DNA of 64,000 bases from contig NZ_CAIT01000009.1 in NCBI RefSeq assembly GCF_000296815.2, positions 558,001 to 622,000 on the forward strand. Direction: 5' to 3'. The stretch is from Fibrisoma limi BUZ 3. Lineage in GTDB: Bacteria; Bacteroidota; Bacteroidia; Cytophagales; Spirosomataceae. The position numbers and the translations under genes are program-made. Under the pieces are notes generated by a model. That model was not told where the DNA came from. It searched no databases and worked only from the letters and a program-made list of their open reading frames with translations. The first letter of the stretch is position 1, and each line of letters opens with the position of its first letter. This document shows, in pieces, positions 18,401 to 27,064 of the stretch.

Positions 18401-18520
18401 GAAAATAGCCCGCTCTTTGTCGAAGCACTGCCGGTCAACAGATTGATAGCCGTGTTGGAGCAAATGGCTCTCGATGACGGTTTCAAAGGCAGCTTCAGAG
18501 GTGCGGGCTACATGTGCCAT
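15473..18520 (-). CDS. hsdR: Type I restriction enzyme R subunit
   Basis: 1015 residues, the DNA-translocating and cleaving subunit of a type I restriction-modification complex. The N-terminal nuclease domain has the PD-(D/E)xK residues D140 and E154-L-K156. The SF2 motor follows with Walker A SAGSGKS at about 309-315, a DEAH box at 427-430 and SFFAFTATPK (motif III). A QTLSRLNRMHP stretch further on is motif VI. The C-terminal helical region would contact HsdM/HsdS. The start ATG (18518-18520) is one base after the stop of the HNH gene, so the subunit is translated from the same operon as hsdM and hsdS although two unrelated defence-type genes lie between. No frameshift or lost motif is visible, so it looks functional. 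Confidence 0.95.
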   Translation of the reverse strand: MAHVARTSEAAFETVIESHLLQHGYQSVDRQCFDKERAIFPETALAFIRQTQPITWSKLESLLGDRTGEQLLRDLCKWMDDYGSLATLRHGFKCYGRLVHIAFFKAAHTMNPELDANYAANCLGLTRQLRYSARSGHSLDLTISLNGIPVATVELKNPLTQQTVTDAITQYKQDRDPRDPIFEFKRRALVHFAADTELVYMTTRLAGNATHFLPFNKGVNGDAGNPEAPKGRSYRTGYLWEEVLQRDSFLDLLARFIHLQVDEKLNDEGRKIKKESLIFPRYHQLQAVRSLVRAAEIEGPGHNYLIEHSAGSGKSNTISWLAHRLASLHDQANNKVFDSVIVITDRVVLDKQLQDNIYQFEHKRGVVEKIDESSRQLAEALENAVPIIITTLQKFPFVSDQLKKLAEKRGETSTGDLPTRRCAVIIDEAHSSQGGDTATELKRVLGGEDLYNRAKEIATEEGADSLEELYRNMAKRGRQPNVSFFAFTATPKHPTLSIFGRDKTSFHKYTMRQAIEEGFILDVLKNYTTYATYYKLVKAAEDDPQVERKNAARALARFLRLHPHNIAQKTEIMVEHFQAATRHKIGGHAKAMVVTGSRLEAVRYKQSFDQYIRAKGYSIKSLVAFSGVVNDDKVPGVTYTEEGMNKGVKEKELPETFATPDYHVLLVAEKYQTGFDQPLLHTMYVDKRLAGIQAVQTLSRLNRMHPLKNDTFVLDFVNDREEIKEAFGAYYQGAVMGDGADPAQLYRIQTELNIAGIYEPEEVEEFSFIYFKPKQKQSPADHQAMNAALDPAVTRFTELLKDNPDEAELWRGKVQAFRNLYNFLSQIIPYQDSDLEKLFIFLRHLSPKLPRRNSAPTYNFDDSVRLEYYRLEKISEGSINLKNSYPSPLDGPTEVGTGMVHEEAVPLSRLVDKINERFGTDFNQADQYFFDQIVEIAVLDENIITAAETNPEEKFELVFKNVLQQLFIERIDQNEDIFARFMNDNAFQKAVTAGLASEAYRKLTAKTPRQKSIEF

Positions 18521-18521
18521 C

Positions 18522-19241
18522 TTACTTCTTTTTTTGTTGGGCTTGAATGTGTTTCTTCTTTTTGGCGGCTTTCTTTTGTTGACGGGTGTATTCCATCAAT
18601 GCATGTTTAATAGCCACACAATACTCACGAAACTGCCCGCTTTTGTTACGTTCACAAACTGCCCGAATAGCTTGATCTACTTTTTTGGGTGACAAAGGAC
18701 TATCGCCGGCTGGACCGAAAATAAACTCTTTGATAGCCCGTTCTCGGTCTTCAATAAGGCTATTATGGTCAAGTTTAAGAACCTCAATAGTTTTTTTTGC
18801 CTGATGGTCACCCTTAAAAGGTGCTACTTCTCCTTTCAAGTTGAAGATGAATTTTGGCTCACAATTTTTATGCAGTGGCGATACAAAATCTCTACCATCA
18901 TCTTCCCACCAATCGCCTTTTTCCTGAGCACCATATCGAAATGGATTTGTCATTCCTTCCTTCGGGAAACAAGCAACCAAGTTATTATAATCCAAATCTG
19001 ACCCTCTCAATTCAGCACGACAGAGCGTTTCAGGCTTGATATGCTCAATATGCGATGAACTGACAGCAATTCGTCGCATGGTGTATGCGCACAAGCCTCC
19101 TTGCTCTTTTATCAGGGTTTCGTGCAAACTGGCTTTTTCGGGGTTCTGTAAACAGCGATAATCTTCGTTATTCAATCCCTCGTTGGCTTTGCACCAGTCA
19201 AGATAATTGCGGGGGGCGCCCTGCTTGGTTATGTACTTCAT
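18522..19241 (-). CDS. HNH endonuclease of the TIGR02646/PtuB type (Septu-like)
   Basis: 239 residues. The HNH region reads GGLCAYTMRRI (C51), SSSHIEHIKPE (H64 and H67) and DLDYNNLVAC (N86/N87, C91), followed by SPLHKNCEPKF. This is the pattern of the PtuB/TIGR02646 family, whose members are the nuclease half of the Septu anti-phage system and of some retron effectors. The C terminus is a lysine/glutamine-rich tail (about the last 20 residues) that may bind DNA. It overlaps the upstream ATPase gene by 4 bp (ATGA) and ends one base before hsdR. Known PtuA-PtuB complexes cut nucleic acid upon activation; that this pair does so is inference. No reverse transcriptase gene lies nearby, so it is not a retron. 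Confidence 0.85.
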   Translation of the reverse strand: MKYITKQGAPRNYLDWCKANEGLNNEDYRCLQNPEKASLHETLIKEQGGLCAYTMRRIAVSSSHIEHIKPETLCRAELRGSDLDYNNLVACFPKEGMTNPFRYGAQEKGDWWEDDGRDFVSPLHKNCEPKFIFNLKGEVAPFKGDHQAKKTIEVLKLDHNSLIEDRERAIKEFIFGPAGDSPLSPKKVDQAIRAVCERNKSGQFREYCVAIKHALMEYTRQQKKAAKKKKHIQAQQKKK

Positions 19242-20500
19242 TCTTCATCAAACATTTCAAGACGGGCAATACGAGCTTCTAGCATCGCCCACTCAGGAAG
19301 GTCAAAACCTTTATCTTGTCTAAAATTAACCATTGCCTCGCGGGCAATTTCATAGTCGCCCTCGGTTATTAAGTCTTCAACTTGCCTGATGGCTTCAGCA
19401 GCCCCCTCGGGTCGTTCATCTGTCTCCATTAGGTTCCGTAGTATCCAGTTAGTATCCATACCTAATGTTCGGTCTGGCCGGATTATCTCGTTATCTTTAA
19501 TTAACTGAACCTGTTCTGGTTCAACCGCCGGAATAATCTGTGGAGAATGAGTTGTAGCAATAAATTGACAGTTAGGGAATGTGCGGGTTAAATTCTCAAC
19601 TATAGACCGTTGCCACTTAGGGTGAAGATGTAAATCCAGCTCATCAATGAGAACTACAGCCTCACCCTCTTTCACGGGGTCTTCCAAATCAGGATTGGCT
19701 TGAGAGAGACGACGAGCTAAATCAAGTACCAGAGCTAAGACACCCCGCTGTCCATCCGACAACTTTGGAATACGAAGAGACGCTCCATCTTTTGTAATTC
19801 TAAAGAATGGAGTTCTATCATTACCTGCTACCTGTAGCTCGCCAAACTCTGGCAAAAACTGCTTTACAACGGATCGGATAACCTCAATGTGCTTCAAAGC
19901 TTTCGGCGATTCTTGCCCTAGTGCTTCTTGTGCTTTGAACCACTCAGCTATGGGCTGTAACCTTGACTCTCTTTTTTCAGCTAATGCCCTGTCATATGCG
20001 GCTGCTCGACCACTGAGTACGCTACGGCCTGCAATTGTTAGCTCCCTTTCAAAAATTACAGCACGACGGGTTGAAAAGTAAATAGCTAATGGTATCTTTT
20101 TATCTGCACTAAAGTTAGCCTCCTTTAAAGAGGGATATAGATCATCCTTGTATTGAACAACGGAAATGCGGTTCTTTAAATCACTTTCATTGGATTTATT
20201 AACGTATCGTGGTGACCTTTGAAAGGAATAGCTAAACTGCCTCCCATAAATTTCCAATTCACAAAATAACAGTGTTGCCTTAAAACCTAAATTAATGTCG
20301 TCAGGAGTAAGAGTTACCCGTTGATTTGGCATATTTTCAATTTCAGATAAAACCTTCGACAGGCAGACACGCAGAGCGTCCAACACTGTGGTTTTACCCA
20401 TACCATTTATCCCAACCAGCAAGTTCATACCAGGTTGAAAAGTAAATTCAGCCCTTTTAATACACCTAAGCCCAGCGATTTGTAGTTTCTTAATCCACAT
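19238..20500 (-). CDS. AAA/ABC-type ATPase of the PtuA kind (Septu-like)
   Basis: 420 residues, one SMC/RecF-like ATPase domain without a long coiled coil. Walker A GINGMGKTT at 30-38, signature LSDGQ at 247-251, Walker B VVLIDELDLHLHP with the catalytic Glu at 287, and the switch His in ATTHSPQ at 318. A short helical insertion lies around residues 160-215. This layout matches AAA_15/AAA_21-type defence ATPases such as PtuA, and the next gene is a PtuB-type HNH nuclease. It overlaps hsdS by 11 bp and the HNH gene by 4 bp, so it is translated with the type I system. Old-family TOPRIM residues are absent, which argues against an OLD nuclease. Confidence 0.85.
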   Translation of the reverse strand: MWIKKLQIAGLRCIKRAEFTFQPGMNLLVGINGMGKTTVLDALRVCLSKVLSEIENMPNQRVTLTPDDINLGFKATLLFCELEIYGRQFSYSFQRSPRYVNKSNESDLKNRISVVQYKDDLYPSLKEANFSADKKIPLAIYFSTRRAVIFERELTIAGRSVLSGRAAAYDRALAEKRESRLQPIAEWFKAQEALGQESPKALKHIEVIRSVVKQFLPEFGELQVAGNDRTPFFRITKDGASLRIPKLSDGQRGVLALVLDLARRLSQANPDLEDPVKEGEAVVLIDELDLHLHPKWQRSIVENLTRTFPNCQFIATTHSPQIIPAVEPEQVQLIKDNEIIRPDRTLGMDTNWILRNLMETDERPEGAAEAIRQVEDLITEGDYEIAREAMVNFRQDKGFDLPEWAMLEARIARLEMFDEE

Positions 20501-21680
20501 AGTCTTTCACTATTCCTATTTGCCCCGTCACCGCTGCTGTTATCAACGCTGACCGACGCTCTTTTAACAGGTCAATGCTATCTTGCGTTGCCATTTGTAG
20601 TTTGTCCAACTTACTTAAATCACGCGAAATATAATCAGCAATATTCGTTTGCTCTTTAATTGGCGGAACCGGAAGAGATAGGTTCTTGATAACTTCAACG
20701 GATAAGCCTGGTTGAGCCGCAGATATGGAATACTGATTTAAATTCATGATCCTCAGTAATTCGCCAAGCCAAGTAACATTATCATTTCCTAACATTCTGC
20801 ATACAACTGCATGTTCAGAAGCCCAAAAGTCTCCATAAGCGTAATTTATGTTCCCACACAAAGCTCCCTGTCTTCCTATAAGTACAAACTGACCGGAGTG
20901 AGTCTTTTCAGATGTATATCCCCGTAAACCATTACCACCGTATACAGGATACATTCCCTCTTCTGCAATAGATTCTGCGGTAATAAACTCCCCACTTTTT
21001 AAGTCGGCCACATATTTTAGTTTTTTCACCTCCCAATGTTCCGGCACTTCCCCCAACCAATCCACGCCCGACGGTTTCAGCTTTACAACCGGGTTAAGTC
21101 CCTGCGTAACAGCTTGTGTAATCAATGCCTGTCGCTTTTCGGCTAACACAACCAACAGATTTTTTTTCGCCTGAATCAGGCTGTCGATGTGGGCGGTTTC
21201 ACGGTCGAGGTAGTTGGCTATTGCTCGCTGATATTCAAGAGTAGGATAATATATATATTGGCTACCAATTGAGTCCCAATCTGCACGTGGCATTTTAGAG
21301 CCGAAAGTCATAGCGTCAACAGCTTTGATAAAATCTTCTGATAAGAAAACATATTTGAGGTAAGTTGGCTCAAAATTTACGGGTTTCATCACTAACAATT
21401 CCGTTGTACACCGACCTTCAAAATTAGCAACCCAAGTTTTAGCTAAATAAGGACGTAATTTCCCAAAAAGTACATCATTAGGTTTGAACACATTGCAGAG
21501 TGACTCACCAATTAGGGTGTTTTCGCCTTGTTCCTCCACTTCTGCTATCAGCCTACCTGTACCCGATTCAATGTGCTCAAGGCCAATATATGGCCGGACG
21601 TCTTTATCTCCTTCAGCTCGTTCTCCCCGAAGCTGAACCGCATATTTTAACCTAATCTTCGACGCAGTTCCCTGTATCAT
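20490..21680 (-). CDS. hsdS: Type I restriction system specificity subunit S
   Basis: 396 residues with two target-recognition domains and two similar helical spacers, each near YLDRETAHIDSLIQAKK / AEKRQALITQAVTQG and YISRDLSKLDKLQM / KERRSALITAAVTGQ. The first TRD (about 1-160) starts without a clear N-terminal conserved region; the second begins KPSGVDWLGEVPEHWEVKKL. HsdS chooses the bipartite DNA target for both methylation and cutting. The start overlaps the hsdM stop by 4 bp (ATGA). The target sequence cannot be predicted from here. Confidence 0.95.
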   Translation of the reverse strand: MIQGTASKIRLKYAVQLRGERAEGDKDVRPYIGLEHIESGTGRLIAEVEEQGENTLIGESLCNVFKPNDVLFGKLRPYLAKTWVANFEGRCTTELLVMKPVNFEPTYLKYVFLSEDFIKAVDAMTFGSKMPRADWDSIGSQYIYYPTLEYQRAIANYLDRETAHIDSLIQAKKNLLVVLAEKRQALITQAVTQGLNPVVKLKPSGVDWLGEVPEHWEVKKLKYVADLKSGEFITAESIAEEGMYPVYGGNGLRGYTSEKTHSGQFVLIGRQGALCGNINYAYGDFWASEHAVVCRMLGNDNVTWLGELLRIMNLNQYSISAAQPGLSVEVIKNLSLPVPPIKEQTNIADYISRDLSKLDKLQMATQDSIDLLKERRSALITAAVTGQIGIVKDYVD

Positions 21681-23674
21681 CTAACTACCTCCTTCAACAG
21701 TTTTAAAATCTGCTCTTCTGCTTTCTTCAGCTTGTCATCAATCACGCTCAATTCCTTTGGCGGCTCGTACTTAAAAAAATACCGGTTGAAATTAATTTCG
21801 TATCCTACCTTGTCCTTCGTGCGGTCCATCCAGGCATCCGGTACGTGTGGGTACACCTCCCGCGCAAAGTACCCGTCGATGTCCTGTTTTAGAGGAATGT
21901 TCTCAAAGTCTCGCAGGTCGGCATCCGGCTCAAACTCGTTTTTACCTTTCCGCACTGCTTCGGCGGCCGGGTCTTTGGTCGTAAACACATCACGGAAAAG
22001 CTTCCATTCTGTAGCTTTCCATTTGGAGCCGCGGTTTTTTAGTAACCTGCGGATGCTTTCTTCTACGGCGTTCCAATCAAATTGAGGTTCGCGGCCCAGC
22101 TTTTTATCAATTTCCTGAATGTCGTCCAACAACCAAGGGCAGGCATCCAGGAAGCGGGCTTTGTCGTCGTAAGTCATTTGGTAACGTAACCGAAGCGGAC
22201 GCTCTACCGTCACGCGGGTATAGCCAAAGTCTTCTTTGTCGAAAATTTTCGAAACTGTACTTGTTTGAAAACGCTCGTATTCTCGTACAATGCTACCAAT
22301 CTGATCGGGCTCTCCTTCGTTTTTATCTCCAATTTTTCGGCGTTTGTTGCCCAGACTCCGACGCATAGGCACGTAAGTTTCACGGGCATCGAATAACTGT
22401 ATTTTACCTTGGCGCCAAGGCTTTTTACGGTTAGTTACAATCCAGATGTATGTACCAATACCCGTATTATAAAACATCTGTTCGGGCAAGGCGACCACCG
22501 CTTCGAGCCAGTCGTTTTCAATAATCCACTTCCGGATGTTGCTCTCACCCGAACCGGCCCCGCCCGTAAACAAGGGCGAGCCGCTGAAGACCACCGCTAA
22601 CCGGGAGCCATAGCGTTGGTTGGCTTCGTCTACCGGCTCAAACTTGCTAATCATGTGTTGCAGGAATAGCAAGGCTCCATCGTTTACGCGGGGTAGCCCG
22701 GCCCCAAAGCGCCCGGCGAAGCCAAGTTTCTCATGTTCGCGAATAATTTCTTTCTGCTGCTTTTTCCAGTCAACACCAAAGGGTGGGTTGGCAATGAGGT
22801 AATCGAATGTAGCATTGGGAAACTGATCCCCATCCTTAAGGTCATTACTTAAGCTATCGCCATACTTGATATTTTCACCCATACCATTATGGCTTACTTC
22901 CTTAATAAGCATGTCGGAAGCCGCTGTGGCAAATGCCCTCTTGTTGTAGTCCTGCCCATAGGCGTAAAGTTTGGCCTGTGGGTGATGATCCTTAATGTAT
23001 CGCTGCGCTTCGGCCAACATCCCGCCCGTGCCGCAAGTGGGGTCCAGCATCCGCCGAACGGTACCCGGTTTGGTCAGAAGTGCATCATCGTGCATGAACA
23101 ACAGATCAATCATTAGCCGGATGACCTCGCGGGGCGTAAAGTGATCTCCGGCGGTTTCGTTGGCTAATTCGTTGAACCGGCGAATGAGGTTTTCAAACAG
23201 CAAGCCCATTTCGATGTTTGATACGTGGCCGGGATGCAAATCCACAATGCTAAACCGCGTAACGACGAGATAGAGTATATTGGCCTCATCCATTTTTTCA
23301 ATTTCCTTCTCAAACTCGAAGTATTCGAAAATCCGCCGGACATTGGCTGAGAACCCGTTGATATAGCTGACTAAGTCTTTTGCAATCGAATTTGGGGCTC
23401 CTCGCAGTTTCTCAAAGTTCAGGGGCGAGTGATTATGAAATTGCTGACCGGATATTTTGTTGAGCATGGCGTCAAGGGCTTCGCCATCAAACCGCTCATG
23501 GTAAGTTTCGTATTTGGCCAGTACAGATTCTTTAGTCGATTGAAGTACGCAGTCAAAACGTCGCAGGACCGTCATGGGTAGCATAACCCGTTCGTACTGC
23601 GGTGGACGGTAAGGACCGCGTAAAAGGTCGGCGATTTGCCAGATAAAATTACTATGCTCTTGGTGGTTGGCCAT
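21677..23674 (-). CDS. hsdM: Type I restriction system DNA methyltransferase subunit M
   Basis: 665 residues. The HsdM_N helical domain (about 8-140) is followed by an N6-adenine methyltransferase core with motif I LDPTCGTGGML (SAM binding, 210-220) and motif IV NPPF (296-299). A long C-terminal part of some 200 residues (from about 460) is more than the usual E. coli HsdM of about 530 residues, and contains charged helices probably for HsdS contact. It is the first gene of the five-gene operon. The 170-bp region upstream must contain the promoter but no TAnnTTTG box is evident. Confidence 0.95.
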   Translation of the reverse strand: MANHQEHSNFIWQIADLLRGPYRPPQYERVMLPMTVLRRFDCVLQSTKESVLAKYETYHERFDGEALDAMLNKISGQQFHNHSPLNFEKLRGAPNSIAKDLVSYINGFSANVRRIFEYFEFEKEIEKMDEANILYLVVTRFSIVDLHPGHVSNIEMGLLFENLIRRFNELANETAGDHFTPREVIRLMIDLLFMHDDALLTKPGTVRRMLDPTCGTGGMLAEAQRYIKDHHPQAKLYAYGQDYNKRAFATAASDMLIKEVSHNGMGENIKYGDSLSNDLKDGDQFPNATFDYLIANPPFGVDWKKQQKEIIREHEKLGFAGRFGAGLPRVNDGALLFLQHMISKFEPVDEANQRYGSRLAVVFSGSPLFTGGAGSGESNIRKWIIENDWLEAVVALPEQMFYNTGIGTYIWIVTNRKKPWRQGKIQLFDARETYVPMRRSLGNKRRKIGDKNEGEPDQIGSIVREYERFQTSTVSKIFDKEDFGYTRVTVERPLRLRYQMTYDDKARFLDACPWLLDDIQEIDKKLGREPQFDWNAVEESIRRLLKNRGSKWKATEWKLFRDVFTTKDPAAEAVRKGKNEFEPDADLRDFENIPLKQDIDGYFAREVYPHVPDAWMDRTKDKVGYEINFNRYFFKYEPPKELSVIDDKLKKAEEQILKLLKEVVR

Positions 23675-23844
23675 TCTATGTACTTCCTTGGGAAGTTAAA
23701 TGAGAAAAAGTGTTTTAGGTATGCAATATCTTCTTTTTTGCTTTAGCAGCGAATGATGCCCTGTCAGGTAAATAGGTAACACAACAGCTTAGTGGCTGGC
23801 AACCAAATACTAATTTATCACCACAAGCATTATTTACTTATACA

Positions 23845-24120
23845 CTACTTCAGTTTGCCATACGCTGAATCCATGATGACCCGATAAGCCATCGTGTCGC
23901 CTTGTATAGCTTTTGCCATAATCGCTAGTGTGATTAGCTCTTCTACGCTTAGCTCTGTCAATTCGCCTGTTACTGGGTTGTCGGCTTTTGTTATTAGGTT
24001 CAAACAACGCCGTATCAATTTGGCTTTGCCTTTACTGCCTTTTGGTCGGCCGTTCGGGTTTCCGCTTTGCCCTTTCTGAAACCGGGTTTCTATTCCATCT
24101 TTAAAAATATCGTCTCGCAT
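23845..24120 (-). CDS. DUF5681-type small protein
   Basis: 91 residues. The N-terminal third KGQSGNPNGRPKGSKGKAK is the DUF5681 signature, a basic Gly/Arg-Pro stretch like an AT-hook that is expected to touch DNA; the rest is helical. Such proteins are frequent on phages and islands, sometimes near terminase-like genes, with no proven role. It starts 17 bp after the primase-like gene ends and is separated from hsdM by 170 bp, so it belongs to the replication/mobility half of the island. Confidence 0.75.
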   Translation of the reverse strand: MRDDIFKDGIETRFQKGQSGNPNGRPKGSKGKAKLIRRCLNLITKADNPVTGELTELSVEELITLAIMAKAIQGDTMAYRVIMDSAYGKLK

Positions 24121-24137
24121 ACCCTGTTAATAGCCTG

Positions 24138-25415
24138 TTATTGAACTTCTAGACGGAACGGTTCGCCGGTTTTAGGGTTGACCAAATCAAGTGTTCTAAT
24201 GAGTTTTTGTAGAACCGGGTTGCGTTGATTCATTCGTTGTAACGTCCGTTCGGTCATGCTTAGCGGCAAAGTCAGAACGCTTGGACAGTCATCAACTTCT
24301 ATTAGTTGTTCATTTTGTGTATCGGTCGTTGCCGGTGCTTTTGATGCAGTCGGTTCGTCGTTTGACTCAACAGAAATCGTAAAAGGTTGATAATCCCAAA
24401 ACAGCGGGTATCCGGCATCTGTCAACGCCCAACCTGCTACCGGGTCGCGGTTACGTATCAGATAGTCGGCTAAATCGTAGCCTTTCTTTCGGTCATACTC
24501 AGTAGCTCGTTTTTCCAATACGTCCGAAACAGCAAGCCGTTTGCCAATGACAGGCCGTAGCTCCTCAGCTTTCTGGCTCCATTTTTCAAAGCCGTTCAGG
24601 TCTGGAAACAGCGTAACAGGGCGTCCGGATAAGGGTAATAGCTTCTCGGTTGTTAAATTGCTTAGACTACCACAAGCTAACCAGATATATTCAGGTAAAT
24701 AGACGGTTGCCAGAATAGCCGTCTTTTCACTTTCTACGATAGCAATTGGCCGGTTAGTCGGTTGGTCTTTCAGTTGATGTAAGCCAAATAAACATTGGCT
24801 TAACTCGAAGTCTGTTAAACGCCCCTGCTTTTTAAGAACGCTATGTACCCAATCTATGTGATTGAAAGGTTGCTTAATACGTTTCAGTGTCAGTGGATCG
24901 TACAACATAATTTTACCCGTTCGGATACGGCCGTAGTGGTCAATCTGCCAAAAGACCGTTGCCCCTGGCCAATGCTTTGACGTGCCGATATAAAACCGGC
25001 TAATCAGATCGTTCGTGATTTCATCATTGAACAGGCCATACAAGCCGTTGACAAATTCGTTTTGGTCGTAATGATTCAAGCTCTGTTTGAATAGCTCAAA
25101 AGGCAGGTACGACGGCGGCAGGCGATCCGGTTGAGGAACTGACTGAACTTTTGCTTTTAGCGTTGAGTACGTTGCCCGGTCTTGTTGGCTCATATCATCA
25201 CTCTTCCAAATTTTGTTATCCTCAAAGTATTGGCGGGGGGTATAGTGGTAGCCGCAATTTGATTCCCGATTGCAGCGGCCAACGTGATCCGGTAACAGTT
25301 CGCCCGTTTCCGTATCTACATATCGGCTCAACTGCCTGGGTTGCTCACAGGCTGGGCAAGTGTGGCGGCTGGCTGGTCCTTTGTAGGGTTGCAGGGTGTA
25401 ACGGTGCTGATTCAT
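24138..25415 (-). CDS. Primase-like protein with zinc finger and TOPRIM-type domain (DUF6371)
   Basis: 425 residues. A possible zinc ribbon uses C20, C23, C48 and C54, as in DnaG-like CHC2 domains. The central part resembles DUF6371, and a TOPRIM-like fold is suggested by IAIVESEKTA (Glu 228/230) and VTLFPDLNG (Asp 272), the usual position of the metal-binding residues, though the second Asp of DxD is Asn here. It probably primes replication of the excised island. It lies between the DUF3987 gene (57-bp gap) and DUF5681. DUF6371 naming is from memory of the family layout. Confidence 0.75.
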   Translation of the reverse strand: MNQHRYTLQPYKGPASRHTCPACEQPRQLSRYVDTETGELLPDHVGRCNRESNCGYHYTPRQYFEDNKIWKSDDMSQQDRATYSTLKAKVQSVPQPDRLPPSYLPFELFKQSLNHYDQNEFVNGLYGLFNDEITNDLISRFYIGTSKHWPGATVFWQIDHYGRIRTGKIMLYDPLTLKRIKQPFNHIDWVHSVLKKQGRLTDFELSQCLFGLHQLKDQPTNRPIAIVESEKTAILATVYLPEYIWLACGSLSNLTTEKLLPLSGRPVTLFPDLNGFEKWSQKAEELRPVIGKRLAVSDVLEKRATEYDRKKGYDLADYLIRNRDPVAGWALTDAGYPLFWDYQPFTISVESNDEPTASKAPATTDTQNEQLIEVDDCPSVLTLPLSMTERTLQRMNQRNPVLQKLIRTLDLVNPKTGEPFRLEVQ

Positions 25416-25472
25416 TTTTTTGCAGAATTAACCCCGTTTCCATTTGGAAACTGGAAACGGGGAAACCCATTT

Positions 25473-26990
25473 TCACGCTTTTAGCCATTTCCAGATTGTA
25501 CCTTTCTTTTTGGCATCGCCTAACACCTCAGCCGCAATTTCAGCGTAGTTCTTGCCCTGGCTAAACAGTTGCCGGGCTTTGGCTAATTGATCTGCTTTGA
25601 CGGCGTATTTATTGCCCGTGTTCCCTTCTTTGGGCTTTGGTAGCCGGTAGAATACCCGTAGCGCATGACGTTTCAACGTTTCAACAATTCGTAAGGCATT
25701 ATCAAAGTCCAGATCATTGCAGGTTAGTACGGCCGTTATTTCGCCCGTCTCAAAGGCTCTGAGCGTTGTAAGAATCGTTGCTACGCGAAACGCAATCAAG
25801 CCTAACCGATTTACTGAACCGTCTAAATCTTCACTGACGTATTCTCGAATTTCATCTTTCCATTGCTGGAACAACTGAACAAATTGGCGTTGTTGGTCAG
25901 TCGTTAGTTGGATGGTCAACGGCTCAGCCAGTCCCGACAAGTGATCGTAGATTTCGGCAAACTGCTCACCTAATCCGTTGAAGAAAGCCGGATATTCACT
26001 TTTTCGGGAATCGAATACGTCCTTGAATTTTGGGTTAGGGGTCAATTCGTAGAAAAGGAACCGGCTGAACAGTCCGTTTTGAACGGTCGGTATTAGGCTT
26101 AGTAGCTGATCGAACGTACTGCTAAGGACAACCGATAGTTGAGGGTTTTCAATTTCACAGTACTCTTTACTGGTTCGGCGGTAGTAGGTGATCGGTTCGT
26201 GATGAAATGCTTTACGTAACCCGTCACTGTAGTTCCCGTAGTCCTGCTTTACGGTTTCGGCCAACGTATCGCCCTCAGTTTCAAAAATGATACCCCGTCC
26301 TTCATTATTGTTGAGCATTTCAAACGCCCCTGTTCGGCTGTTGTTGGCTGGAATGAACAGGACGGTTAATGGCGGTTCGGTTGGCTCAATAGGTTCCTCA
26401 ACATTGCCGGTCTTATCCTGCTGATAGCGTTTCAGGTCTTTACGATACCGGGTTAGATCGGCTTTGTAATGAGTCAAAGCCTGCTGATATTTTTCCTTCT
26501 TACGTCGATGTACAACAGCCCCCAACCAATACGAAAGATTCAGTGAACCTTTACCAGAACCGTAACGGGCTAAGATGTAGCAGTACAGATTAGAACTATA
26601 AAACCGGGTATCGTAGAAACCTCGAACGTTGGGCAGCAAACCACTGACAACGCCCAACGAACCCACCAAGAAAACTTCTTTCTCAATTCGATCAGTAAGG
26701 ATTGAACAGCCATTTTTTAGTAAGTCGGGTAAGTTGTTGTAAATATCCTGGGTGAAGTATTCGGTTTCAGATGTTTCCGTTTCCATTTGGAAACCATTGG
26801 CACTTTCAGTTGAATCTGGCTCAGTAGAACCGGGTTCGGCATCCCGTCGCAGATCATCAATTGGTATAGATGTTTCTGGTTGGTTGGCCTGCCAAACATC
26901 AAAGTCGAAGTTGGGTCGCTGGGCGGTTGGGCCAATATCGGGTGTACGTTTCAATCTCGTATATTTGTCCCGTGAAGCATCGTTTGTCAT
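25473..26990 (-). CDS. DUF3987 family protein (primase/helicase-like)
   Basis: 505 residues. After a disordered, Glu/Ser-rich N terminus (1-80) comes a P-loop-like ATPase domain with ARYGSGKGS at 141-149, a long charged helix (155-200) and a VLFIPANNSRTGAFEML/IIFETEGDTL region typical of DUF3987. The end of the protein (AEIAAEVLGDAKKKGTIWKWLK) looks like a helix-turn-helix. DUF3987 proteins on Bacteroidota integrative elements sit beside primase-like genes and are thought to act as replicative helicases. It is probably the ATP-driven part of the island replication module. Confidence 0.8.
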   Translation of the reverse strand: MTNDASRDKYTRLKRTPDIGPTAQRPNFDFDVWQANQPETSIPIDDLRRDAEPGSTEPDSTESANGFQMETETSETEYFTQDIYNNLPDLLKNGCSILTDRIEKEVFLVGSLGVVSGLLPNVRGFYDTRFYSSNLYCYILARYGSGKGSLNLSYWLGAVVHRRKKEKYQQALTHYKADLTRYRKDLKRYQQDKTGNVEEPIEPTEPPLTVLFIPANNSRTGAFEMLNNNEGRGIIFETEGDTLAETVKQDYGNYSDGLRKAFHHEPITYYRRTSKEYCEIENPQLSVVLSSTFDQLLSLIPTVQNGLFSRFLFYELTPNPKFKDVFDSRKSEYPAFFNGLGEQFAEIYDHLSGLAEPLTIQLTTDQQRQFVQLFQQWKDEIREYVSEDLDGSVNRLGLIAFRVATILTTLRAFETGEITAVLTCNDLDFDNALRIVETLKRHALRVFYRLPKPKEGNTGNKYAVKADQLAKARQLFSQGKNYAEIAAEVLGDAKKKGTIWKWLKA

Positions 26991-27064
26991 AGCCTTGCTT
27001 TACTGTTTGAGGTTAGAAATAGGGCTTGTGGGGACAAGCCCGTTTCTATTTTGGTCCTGTTAGA

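Noticed and set aside
18522-20500. Retron effector or OLD-type nuclease interpretation of the ATPase/HNH pair
   Set aside because: No reverse transcriptase or msr/msd-like region nearby, and no TOPRIM residues in the ATPase.
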